Source of the DNA: Microscillaceae bacterium
Lineage (GTDB): Bacteria; Bacteroidota; Bacteroidia; Cytophagales; Microscillaceae
Direction: 5' to 3'
Length of the DNA: 43,683 bases
Assembly: GCA_025054775.1 (NCBI GenBank)
Contig: JANWZA010000010.1
Span: 1-43,683, forward strand
This document shows, in pieces, positions 33,148-41,097 of the stretch. Position 1 is the stretch's first letter; each line of letters opens with the position of its first letter. The notes under the pieces are model-generated. The model was given only the letters and a program-made list of their open reading frames with translations, searched no databases and was not told where the DNA came from. Made by a program: the position numbers and the translations under genes.

Positions 33148-34551
33148 TTATGCTTCTACTAATTCTTTTTTAGGTATTTCGTTGAAGCGATAATGCAATA
33201 GCACATAAAAGCGAATGCTAAGCAATAGTGCGGCAGTAGTCAGCCCAACCCATAGTCCAATCCAAATTCCTATGGCTTGCAGTTGGTAAGTAAAAGCTAA
33301 TAGATATGAAATAGGTAAACTCAAAAGCCAGTAAGCTACCAAAGTGATGTAAGTAGGTATTTTCATATCACCGATACCTCGCAAAAGTCCTAAAAAAACT
33401 ACTTGTGTTCCGTCAGATATCTGAAAAAATGCGGCAATAGAAAGGAGTTTTATGGCGATAGCTACTACAGTAGGCTCTTGAGTAAAAAGCCGTACCAAAG
33501 GAGAGGTAAATATAAGAAATAAAAGGCAGCAAAAAGTCATGAAAGTAATCGAAGTAAAAGCTGCTGTATTTGCTGCTTTGAGCATTTGTTTTTTATCACT
33601 CAATCCTAGCCCTTCAGCTACTCGTATAGAACCCGCAATAGCAAAGGAAAAAGCAATAAGGTAGGAGATAGTAGCCAAATTAAGAGCTACTTGGTGTGCT
33701 GCCAATGAGGCTGAGCCTAACCAACCCATCAGGATAGAAGCTCCTGTAAATGAGCCAATTTCAAAAAAGAATTGCAAACCTGCAGGTATGCCCATTTGCC
33801 ATATATGTTGAAAAAGTATGCTGTTTTTTTCCCAAAAAGAAATTTGGCTAATAAAAACACGAAAAAAATCATAATACCGAATGTAAGCATACATAGCTAC
33901 AGACATGAATAAACGGGCTAAAAGTGTGGAGATAGCAGCTCCCTGAGCTTGAAGGGCAGGCAAAACAGGAGGTAAGCCATAAATAAACACATAGTTAAGT
34001 AATCCGTTCACTACTACGGTGGCAAATGTAATATGCATAGCTACCTGGGTTTGCGATAAGCCATCAGCAAAGTTTTTGAGGCTATAGAACCATATCATCG
34101 GTACAGCGGAGAAGCCAAGCACTATTAAAAAAGACTGAAAAATTTGCTCTACTTCCGCTTCTTGCCCAAACCAAGGCGCAAAATAAGCCACTATCAAAGT
34201 AATGAACAAAATAATTAACCCTGCTAAAAAAGCTACTTTTTGCCCTTGCACAAATAAATGACTACATTCTACTATATCTCCTCTAGCTTTTGCCTTTGAC
34301 ACTAAAGGCGTAATGACCGAAGTAATGCCTATGCCTACAACTGCTATAAGGAAAAAGACTGAATTTGCCAGCCCAACCGCTGCCAAAGATACTTTTCCTA
34401 AGGGACTAATCATTAGAATATCGGTAAGAGCGAGCAGAACAGTGCCTAACTGCCCTATGATAATCGGAAGGCTGAGCCGAAGCAGGGTTGTAAACTCCTG
34501 ACAATAGCCCGCTTGCCAAGTCTTCGCTAGTCTTATGAATGTAAAACGCAT
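33148..34551 (-). CDS. MATE family efflux transporter
   Basis: The 467-aa inner-membrane protein has about twelve hydrophobic helices in two similar halves. MATE features are present: LLRLSLPIIIGQLGTVLLAL, TDILMISPLGKVSLAAVGLA and the second-half counterpart FFFEIGSFTGASILMGWLGS followed by ASLAAHQVALNLA. The family exports drugs or metabolites using a Na+ or H+ gradient. NorM-type subfamily placement is likely from the length and these motifs, but the substrate is not predictable. It is a single gene, divergent from the DUF1015 gene, with a promoter element at 34571-34578. Confidence 0.93.
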   Translation of the reverse strand: MRFTFIRLAKTWQAGYCQEFTTLLRLSLPIIIGQLGTVLLALTDILMISPLGKVSLAAVGLANSVFFLIAVVGIGITSVITPLVSKAKARGDIVECSHLFVQGQKVAFLAGLIILFITLIVAYFAPWFGQEAEVEQIFQSFLIVLGFSAVPMIWFYSLKNFADGLSQTQVAMHITFATVVVNGLLNYVFIYGLPPVLPALQAQGAAISTLLARLFMSVAMYAYIRYYDFFRVFISQISFWEKNSILFQHIWQMGIPAGLQFFFEIGSFTGASILMGWLGSASLAAHQVALNLATISYLIAFSFAIAGSIRVAEGLGLSDKKQMLKAANTAAFTSITFMTFCCLLFLIFTSPLVRLFTQEPTVVAIAIKLLSIAAFFQISDGTQVVFLGLLRGIGDMKIPTYITLVAYWLLSLPISYLLAFTYQLQAIGIWIGLWVGLTTAALLLSIRFYVLLHYRFNEIPKKELVEA

Positions 34552-34570
34552 AGCCTATCTCAATTTTCTG

Positions 34571-34578
34571 CAAAGTTA
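34571..34578 (-). promoter_or_regulatory. Putative -7 promoter element (TAACTTTG, followed by CA) for the MATE gene
   Basis: On the minus strand this reads TAACTTTGCA, 19 bases before the ATG, giving a very short leader. Confidence 0.5.
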
Positions 34579-34637
34579 GCGTTTCTTGTCCGTATTACTA
34601 TATTTTTTGTAACAAGTCTCCTTTTGTCTCGGTTTAC

Positions 34638-34645
34638 TACTTTTG
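34638..34645 (+). promoter_or_regulatory. Putative -7 promoter element (TACTTTTG) for the DUF1015 gene
   Basis: TACTTTTG matches TAnnTTTG, 69 bases upstream of the DUF1015 gene start, and diverges from the MATE promoter 60 bases away. Confidence 0.4.
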
Positions 34646-34714
34646 TGTATTTTTACAACATTTGCATTTTTTGCGAAACATTCAATCTAAGTCAGTAGAT
34701 AATTCGGAAAAACT

Positions 34715-35968
34715 ATGCCTCCTATTCAACCTATTAGAGCATGGCGGTATAATTCAAAATTTTTACCACAATTACTGCAACTAACTGCGCCACTTGCAGA
34801 GACGCTCTCTCAACAACGAGAGGCTCGCTTGTATGAAATTCCTTATCATAATTTTCATATTTCCTCTCCAAGAGACGTGCCTCCCTATCACAATGTAAGC
34901 CGACGCATAGAACAATGGAAAAAACAAGGTATTATTTTACAAGACAAACTTCCTGCTCTGTACGTGTATTTTCAGTATTTTAGCCTTAAAGGAAGTGAAA
35001 AACAGTTTGTACGTAAAGGGTTTATTGCTCACGTGAAGATAGATACAGAACTAAGTGAAAGGCGTCAAATTTTACCTCATGAGATGACCGTCCCTAAAGC
35101 TGTAGCCCACCGTACTCACCTTTTAGAGGCTACCTTTATGCACACCGTACCTACACACACCTTCTATACTGATAGCAAAATGCTATTAGAACAATATTTA
35201 CAAGAAAGTATTAAGCAACCCATTTACCAACTTACTGACAATCAAGGTACACAACATATTTTAAGTGCTATTCACGACAGGAAAGTGATACAATTTTTTC
35301 AAGAAGTATTACGAGATAAAATCTTGATAATCGCCGATGGACACCACCGCTACGAAAGTTCGCAACGCTTTGCCCTTCAATGCCGTAATCAAAACCCTAA
35401 CCATACGGGTGAAGAAGGCTATAACTACCATCTTACTTGGCTTACTAATACTGCTTCTAATGATATTGGGCTATTGCCTACACATCGCATTATTCGCTTC
35501 GTGTATGATTTTCACGAAAATAGTTTTTTAGAAGCTTTACAGACTTTTTTTTATATCCATCCACGCAAGAGTTTAGCTGAAATTTCTTTTGCCCAGCCAT
35601 ACAGCTTTGGCTTGTTTCTCAAAGACAAAATTTTAGAGATTAACTTAAAAAAACACCCTCTTGAAGAGCCTAACTGGAATTTACCTAACGAAGTGAAGCA
35701 GTTAGATTTGTCAGTAATGCATTATTTTATTTTTGAAAAAGTGTTGCAAATTCCTGCTAATCACCAGTTTAATTATTTAGATTTTTCACAAGATGCTACT
35801 TTTTGTGTGCGCGAGGTACAAGCAGGCAGAGCAGTGATGGCCTTGCTTACCAAAAGTGTAAGTTTTGAACAGATTTACGAAATTTGCCAAAAAGGATACC
35901 TTATGCCCGCTAAAAGTACCTATTTTTACCCAAAAGTCCTAAGTGGGTTAGTTTTTAGTGAAATCTGA
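34715..35968 (+). CDS. DUF1015 family protein
   Basis: The 417-aa soluble protein begins MPPIQPIRAWRYNSKFLPQL, as in the DUF1015 family. The family's signature is near the middle, ILIIADGHHRYESSQRFALQ, preceded by a PHEMTVPKAVAHRTHLLEAT segment and followed by GLLPTHRIIR. The ADGHHR motif is conserved enough to suggest an active site or phosphate-binding loop. The biochemical role is, to my knowledge, not settled; in many genomes the gene lies near serine biosynthesis (serC/serA), but not here. There is no signal peptide, so it is cytoplasmic. It stands alone, with 122 bases before the next gene and no visible terminator. Confidence 0.88.
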   Translation: MPPIQPIRAWRYNSKFLPQLLQLTAPLAETLSQQREARLYEIPYHNFHISSPRDVPPYHNVSRRIEQWKKQGIILQDKLPALYVYFQYFSLKGSEKQFVRKGFIAHVKIDTELSERRQILPHEMTVPKAVAHRTHLLEATFMHTVPTHTFYTDSKMLLEQYLQESIKQPIYQLTDNQGTQHILSAIHDRKVIQFFQEVLRDKILIIADGHHRYESSQRFALQCRNQNPNHTGEEGYNYHLTWLTNTASNDIGLLPTHRIIRFVYDFHENSFLEALQTFFYIHPRKSLAEISFAQPYSFGLFLKDKILEINLKKHPLEEPNWNLPNEVKQLDLSVMHYFIFEKVLQIPANHQFNYLDFSQDATFCVREVQAGRAVMALLTKSVSFEQIYEICQKGYLMPAKSTYFYPKVLSGLVFSEI

Positions 35969-36090
35969 CTGCAAATTGTAACTTTTTTTGTAAAACACCA
36001 CATTTTTGTATATTTTTGAGAAAAATATTTCGCCTTACAAGATATGCCAACTAAACTACATAAGATAATGAAACAGCCATTGCATAAGCT

Positions 36091-37317
36091 ATGAACATTG
36101 CTTTGCGTTCAAAGTTTTTAGCTTTACTTCTAAACGTGTGCCTGCCTTTTGTAAACCAAAATGCCCAAGCACAACAGGAAGCAGAGCTTTATGAAGAGGT
36201 AAAAAAAGACCTACTTTGTAAAACAATAGATTTTTGCCTCAATGAAAATAGCAATCCCGAAGATAGCCTCATAAGGGTAAATTGTAGTACCATAGAAACG
36301 ATTGCAGAAAGCATACCCAAAGAATATTTAAGCACGGCAAGATTTTTACGCCTATTCAAAAATAAAAAATATGAAAGCTACGGTAAAGGAAAACTCCAAA
36401 CACGATTAAACAAACTTATCCAAGACCTAACTACTGAATTAAGCAAAATGCGACAAGACAGGGCTTGGAAAGAAACCGTAAAAGTTTTTGCTATTGAATT
36501 GCAAAGCATCAAACAAGAAAGTTTGGATAGATTACAAGGCAAAAGCCGGTTCAAGGTGGATAACATACCAGACAATAAACAAACTCCTGAAAAGGAAACA
36601 AATACAAATATAGCCTCTTCTACTTACACAACTACTAATAATACCTACAATCATTCGCTTTCTCAAAACAGTATGTTAGTTTATTTTTTAATTCTTGCAC
36701 TTATAGGTGGTATTGCTTTTTTGTACTACCAAATCAAGGAATTACAAAAACAAATTACAGAGATCCAAGAACAACTTACTGAAAAATATAGCCGACTGGA
36801 CAATCGTTTGGATACTTTTACACCTATTCGTGAACACCAAGCCCTGATGCAGAAATTTAATTTCTTAAACGAGCAGGTTAGTGCCATTATTCAGGAAATT
36901 CTTACCCTGAAATCGCGTAACCAATACAAAGTCAGCCCCGAAGAGATATACGCTCAACGTACAGAACATTTAGAAAAACAACGTACTGCTCCTAATATCC
37001 GCATCTTTTATGCTCAACTTAATACACAAGAAAATAATTTTGAAGAACAGAACTTCAAGACTGAACCTACTAAAGAGCATTTCTACAAAGTAGAAGTCAA
37101 TCCTAACGATCTTGAAAAAGCCTATTTTAGTGTTACAGATCGCAACGAATATCACCATTTAGCCTTGCAATATTGGGAAAATTACCTGTTACCCGCTACT
37201 GAATTTGACTACCCCCCTCATAATGATACCAAAATTGTTACCATAGAAAGAGGAGAACTTGTGAAAGAGAACCAAAGATGGCGTATAGTCAAAAAAGCCA
37301 AAGTAACTTTTGAATAA
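36091..37317 (+). CDS. Uncharacterised membrane-anchored coiled-coil protein
   Basis: I do not recognise this 408-aa protein. It has a signal peptide (cleavage near AQAQ, residues 27-29) and a helical periplasmic region with several charged helices and two cysteine pairs (LLCKTIDFCLN, VNCSTIETI). A Thr/Asn-rich linker at about 168-192 follows, then a membrane helix at about 194-214 (MLVYFLILALIGGIAFLYYQ). A coiled coil (IKELQKQITEIQEQLTEKYS) leads to a C-terminal domain of about 110 residues, probably cytoplasmic, with EEIYAQRTEHLEK and a beta-rich end. The order sensor-like periplasmic part, helix, coiled coil and cytoplasmic domain is that of a signalling or scaffolding protein. A possible TATTTTTG promoter element lies at 36011-36018. 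Confidence 0.65.
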   Translation: MNIALRSKFLALLLNVCLPFVNQNAQAQQEAELYEEVKKDLLCKTIDFCLNENSNPEDSLIRVNCSTIETIAESIPKEYLSTARFLRLFKNKKYESYGKGKLQTRLNKLIQDLTTELSKMRQDRAWKETVKVFAIELQSIKQESLDRLQGKSRFKVDNIPDNKQTPEKETNTNIASSTYTTTNNTYNHSLSQNSMLVYFLILALIGGIAFLYYQIKELQKQITEIQEQLTEKYSRLDNRLDTFTPIREHQALMQKFNFLNEQVSAIIQEILTLKSRNQYKVSPEEIYAQRTEHLEKQRTAPNIRIFYAQLNTQENNFEEQNFKTEPTKEHFYKVEVNPNDLEKAYFSVTDRNEYHHLALQYWENYLLPATEFDYPPHNDTKIVTIERGELVKENQRWRIVKKAKVTFE

Positions 37318-37694
37318 GAAAAATAATTTTTGTAGTATTATAAAAAAACTTACGCTTACCTAAATAGATTTTTAATCTCTGATTGTCTTTGTAAAATAAT
37401 ATAAGGCTTAATTTTTGTTGGAAAAATCTATGAAATAGTAATAAAAAAATAGTAAAAAAAAGCGTAAAATAAGCTATAAGTATTTGACAAGCTAATTTTC
37501 AGGCAAATACATAGTATAAATACATAGAGTAAGAAAATAGTATTAAATATTCTGAATTAAATTAATTTAAAAAAATTAACTATTTTTGTGTTTTTCTTAC
37601 ACTTATTTTCATAAATCTTTTATTACTACCTTTTGGCAGAGGTTACTTATTTTACTAATTTAGTATTCAACATCAAAAGCAGAGGGCTTTTTGC
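37318..37694. other. A+T-rich spacer before the ECF sigma gene
   Basis: This 377-base stretch is very A+T-rich. It contains AAATACATAG twice with a 13-base period (37505-37514 and 37518-37527). A possible -7 element, TATTTTTG, lies at 37581-37588, which would give a leader of about 100 bases before the sigma gene. I see no gene or strong hairpin. Confidence 0.5.
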
Positions 37695-38234
37695 ATGAAA
37701 GATAGTGAACTCCTTAAACGGATTCAATTAGGTGATGAAACTGCTCTGGATTATATCTATAAAAAAAATTACCGCATGATGGTAAGGCTGATTACCAAAA
37801 ACAGCGGAAATGAAGAAGAAGCAAAAGATATTTTTCAAGAGGCGTTAATAATCTTTTGGCAAAAAGCTACTAAACCTGACTTCGTGCTAACAGCAAAGAT
37901 TAGTACATTCATTTACAGTATATGCCAAAACCTTTGGCGAAAAGAACTCGAACGTAAAGCACGACTTACTGACGAAATTCCCGAAGGACTGGACTATAAT
38001 ACGTTAGAACAAAAAGAACGAATGGCTATTATCAATAAATGTATCAACAACTTAGGAGAAACTTGCCGTAAAGTCCTGTCTTATTATTACTTCGATGGGC
38101 TCTCTATGCAAGAAATTGCAGAGAGGCTTGGCTTTGCTAACGCTGACACTGCTAAAACTAAAAAATATAAATGTAAAAAAGAATTGGATGAATTAGTAAA
38201 ATCTAAATATAAAGCAACTGATTTTCTAGATTAA
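37695..38234 (+). CDS. ECF-type RNA polymerase sigma factor
   Basis: The 179-aa protein has sigma region 2 at about residues 10-80: ETALDYIYKKNYRMMVRLIT, EEEAKDIFQEALIIFWQKA, and STFIYSICQNLWRKELERKA for core binding and -10 recognition. Sigma region 4 is at about 115-170: INNLGETCRKVLSYYYFDGL, then SMQEIAERLGFANADTAKTK as the helix-turn-helix. No extra C-terminal domain is present. The next gene, 53 bases downstream on the same strand, encodes a single-pass membrane protein with the expected layout of its anti-sigma factor. The length and the YYYFDGLSMQEIAERLG wording are typical of Bacteroidota ECF factors. Confidence 0.92.
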   Translation: MKDSELLKRIQLGDETALDYIYKKNYRMMVRLITKNSGNEEEAKDIFQEALIIFWQKATKPDFVLTAKISTFIYSICQNLWRKELERKARLTDEIPEGLDYNTLEQKERMAIINKCINNLGETCRKVLSYYYFDGLSMQEIAERLGFANADTAKTKKYKCKKELDELVKSKYKATDFLD

Positions 38235-38287
38235 AATTAAATATTAAAAAATTATTAAAGAAAATTAACAAAAAGAAGGTTATTTTT

Positions 38288-39250
38288 ATGCAAAACGAGT
38301 TCTACCAAGACCTAATTGACGCATACTTGCGCAATGAATTGCCCGAGGCAGAACGTATTGCCTTTGAGCAAAGATTAAGAAATGATAGCTCGTTGAAAGC
38401 AGAGTTTGAATTGCAACAAGAAATCGTAAGTGGTATTCAAGCTTACCGAAAGGCACAACTTAAACAACGACTTGAAGCAATAAAAATAAAAACGCCACAC
38501 TCTTTTTGGACAAATTTAGCCGAACAACCTTTGCGTTGGGCAATTTTGATAGGTGGTGGTATAGGACTCACCATTGCTACAACCTGGTATTTTGCTAGTG
38601 AAAGTAAAAAGAAAAAACTTGAAAATCCTGTCGTATCTAAAAATACTACCTTGGATAGCTCCAAAATACAAGCTAACATCCCGAAAGCAAATGTAAATAT
38701 AGAATCTCCTAAAAAGGATACTCGTATTACAGAACCTAAGCCGCAAGTTGAAGAAAAAACTAATTCCATATCTAAGCCAAGTGCAATATTAAATATACCA
38801 AAGAATACACAAACAATTAATGTATCAATATCAGAACATAAGGCTATCACATCTGTTCAAGATACATCAAAAACAAGATCTAGTGAACCTAATGAAAACA
38901 ACGTTGAAAAAGTACCTATCATTAACCAAGACAAATCTATTGAATCACCTAAAATATCCACAGATACTGAAAATACTATTAACCCAAGTGAATTTTTAGA
39001 ACAGAACCCTGACAAGGTGCTTTATCGTATCAATTATGACAACTCAGACAAGAAGCCTAATATTGAGCGTGTAAAAGGTAAACTCGTGGGCTTGATTAGG
39101 CAGTACATAGTAGATGACGAATATTACTGGACCTATGGCGGTAAATATTACCACATAGACAAAAGCAAAAAAGGCTTTGCAGAACCCACACTAGTTACCG
39201 ATGAAAAAATTATCAAGAAAATTCAAGAATTTGAGAAAATAAATAAATAG
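38288..39250 (+). CDS. Probable anti-sigma factor, single-pass membrane protein
   Basis: The 320-aa protein starts with an acidic cytoplasmic helical region of about 75 residues (YQDLIDAYLRNELPEAERIA and the FEQRLRNDSSLKAEFELQQE segment). This wording is common in Bacteroidota anti-sigma and sigma-associated proteins, although no HxxxCxxC zinc motif is visible. A membrane helix lies at about 81-102 (WAILIGGGIGLTIATTWYFA). The outer part is a long low-complexity Ser/Thr/Pro/Lys-rich linker (about 105-235), then a C-terminal domain of about 75 residues with VLYRINYDNSDKKPNIERVK and YIVDDEYYWTYGGKYYHID. It is encoded directly after the sigma factor, preceded by an AAGAAGG sequence 8 bases before the ATG. 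Assignment rests on topology and position; the sensed signal is unknown. Confidence 0.65.
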   Translation: MQNEFYQDLIDAYLRNELPEAERIAFEQRLRNDSSLKAEFELQQEIVSGIQAYRKAQLKQRLEAIKIKTPHSFWTNLAEQPLRWAILIGGGIGLTIATTWYFASESKKKKLENPVVSKNTTLDSSKIQANIPKANVNIESPKKDTRITEPKPQVEEKTNSISKPSAILNIPKNTQTINVSISEHKAITSVQDTSKTRSSEPNENNVEKVPIINQDKSIESPKISTDTENTINPSEFLEQNPDKVLYRINYDNSDKKPNIERVKGKLVGLIRQYIVDDEYYWTYGGKYYHIDKSKKGFAEPTLVTDEKIIKKIQEFEKINK

Positions 39251-39289
39251 AAATAGACTATTTCAAAATACATAAACTTAAAACTTATC

Positions 39290-39330
39290 AAATCCGCTTT
39301 GATTTACTTAAATCAAAGCAGGATTTTTTC
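39290..39330 (+). terminator. Intrinsic terminator after the sigma/anti-sigma genes
   Basis: AAATCC plus GCTTTGATTT (39290-39305) pairs with AAATCAAAGC and GGATTT (39310-39319 and 39321-39326), with one bulged A and a 4-base loop. It is followed by a T run to 39329. A strong stem of 16 pairs. Confidence 0.9.
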
Positions 39331-39415
39331 TTTTTATACCTAAGAATATTTTATAATATAAAGTGGTTCTTTCGTAAGTTTTTACGTATATTTCATAGAA
39401 AAATACATGTTAAGA

Positions 39416-39435
39416 TAAATTTGTCAATAAATTTG
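39416..39435 (+). promoter_or_regulatory. Twin TAAATTTG promoter-like elements before the TPR gene
   Basis: TAAATTTG occurs at 39416-39423 and again at 39428-39435, both fitting TAnnTTTG, about 80-90 bases before the TPR start and downstream of the terminator. Which one, if either, is used cannot be told. Confidence 0.35.
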
Positions 39436-39515
39436 TAGAATACTTTAGAGATGCTTTAAGGTCAAAAGTAGCACTGTAAGTCATCTTTTTTGAATTATTT
39501 ATCTGCTAAATTTTT

Positions 39516-41045
39516 ATGAAAACATATCATAGCATTTATTTTTTGCTCACTTATAGTGTCTTTTTAGCAATAACTACATTTTCTTTTGCCCAAAAAAATA
39601 ACATAGATAGCTTGCAACAGGTTCTTAGAAAAACAAGCGAGGACACTAACCGCGTGAACACCTTAAACGAAATGAGCAAAATTCTCTCTAAACAAGACCC
39701 CAAACAAGCCGATAGCCTTGCTCAAAAAGCAGAAAAATTAGCTAAAAAAATAAAATACCTCAAAGGTGAAGCACAAGCCCTTGTAATTAGAGGCGTATTA
39801 GCTTCTATACAAGCTGATTATGCCGATGCTATTAACTATCAAAAAAAAGCCCTCGCAATAAGAGAAAAACTAGGCGACAAGAAAGGCGTGGCTGTATGTT
39901 TGAATAACATAGGCTTATACTTTTACCAACAAGGTAACTATGGAGAAGCCCTTAAAAATCATTTTGAAGCACTAAAAGTACGTGAAAACTTACAAGACCA
40001 AGCGGGTACTCTCTCCTCTAATAATAACATAGGCTTGGTATATCAGCAGCAAAATAACTATAAACAAGCCATTGAATACTATAACAAAGCCCTTTTGGTA
40101 GCACGTAAACTCAAAAACTTACAAGCAGAGGCAGATATACTGACTAACATCGGCAATATTAATCAATTACAACATAAGCATAAAGAGGCTTTACAAAATT
40201 TTGAAAAAGCCTTGCAAATTGCTATCCAAACGAATAACCAAACACGTCTGCCTTTGTTTAAGAATTATGTGGCAGGGGCTTATGTAGAACTCAATGAATT
40301 AGAAAAAGCACGCATCACTTACGAAGAAGCCCTAAAAGATGCAAAGAAAATAAACGATAAGCAGGCAATTTCCGTAATATATAACGGACTAGCTAGTGTA
40401 TTAAGTAAAGAACAAAAATATGCCCAAGCTATAGAAAATTACCAAAAAGGTTTTGAAACTGCTAAGCAAATTGGCTCTAAACTTCTAATGCGCGATGCGG
40501 CTGAAGGGCTAAAAAATACCTATGCCAAAGCAGGACAATTTAAAAAAGCCTACGAAATGACTGAAATTTACATGGCTTATAAAGACAGTCTTTTTAATGA
40601 AGATAAATCAAAGGAGATTGGTAGGTTAGAGGCAGGATTTGAGATAGAACGAAAATTAGAAGAGGAAAAGCGTGCCAAAGAAAGACAAGCCGAAATAGAA
40701 GCTCGCGAAACAGAGCGAAGAAACAATTTACAATTCTCAGGAATATTCATTTTTATTGTATTACTTTTTGTAGGAGTATTACTTACAGGAAGACTAAACG
40801 TAAGTAATCAATTTTTAGAAGCGATTGTATTTTTCTTGTTTTTGATATTTTTCGAGTTCATACTCGTGTTTACAGAACCATTTATTGCACCTTACACCAA
40901 CGGCGTACCAATACTTACCTTATTAGCGAATATTTGTATAGCTCTTATTTTCACACCAATACATAAGTATTTAGAAAATAAGGTGAAAAAAATTATTATG
41001 AAAGAGAAGCCAACTCTCAATTTCCCACATAATGCTGAGAATTGA
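39516..41045 (+). CDS. Exported TPR protein with three C-terminal membrane helices
   Basis: The 509-aa protein has a signal peptide (cleavage near SFAQ). About six or seven tetratricopeptide repeats span residues 60-345; clear ones are YADAINYQKKALAIREKLGD, then VCLNNIGLYFYQQGNYGEAL and YKQAIEYYNKALLVARKLKN. A charged coiled coil (IERKLEEEKRAKERQAEIEA) leads into three membrane helices at about 410-430, 438-458 and 468-490, with a short cytoplasmic end. TPR-coiled coil-membrane layouts in Bacteroidota usually continue into a histidine kinase, LytTR or helix-turn-helix domain. Here no such output domain exists, so any signalling would have to go through a partner. It follows a terminator, so it is its own unit with the gene at 41098. 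Confidence 0.85.
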   Translation: MKTYHSIYFLLTYSVFLAITTFSFAQKNNIDSLQQVLRKTSEDTNRVNTLNEMSKILSKQDPKQADSLAQKAEKLAKKIKYLKGEAQALVIRGVLASIQADYADAINYQKKALAIREKLGDKKGVAVCLNNIGLYFYQQGNYGEALKNHFEALKVRENLQDQAGTLSSNNNIGLVYQQQNNYKQAIEYYNKALLVARKLKNLQAEADILTNIGNINQLQHKHKEALQNFEKALQIAIQTNNQTRLPLFKNYVAGAYVELNELEKARITYEEALKDAKKINDKQAISVIYNGLASVLSKEQKYAQAIENYQKGFETAKQIGSKLLMRDAAEGLKNTYAKAGQFKKAYEMTEIYMAYKDSLFNEDKSKEIGRLEAGFEIERKLEEEKRAKERQAEIEARETERRNNLQFSGIFIFIVLLFVGVLLTGRLNVSNQFLEAIVFFLFLIFFEFILVFTEPFIAPYTNGVPILTLLANICIALIFTPIHKYLENKVKKIIMKEKPTLNFPHNAEN

Positions 41046-41097
41046 GATATATATTTAATTAACAATATTCAATTAACAACCCTTAACTGTTTTCTTT

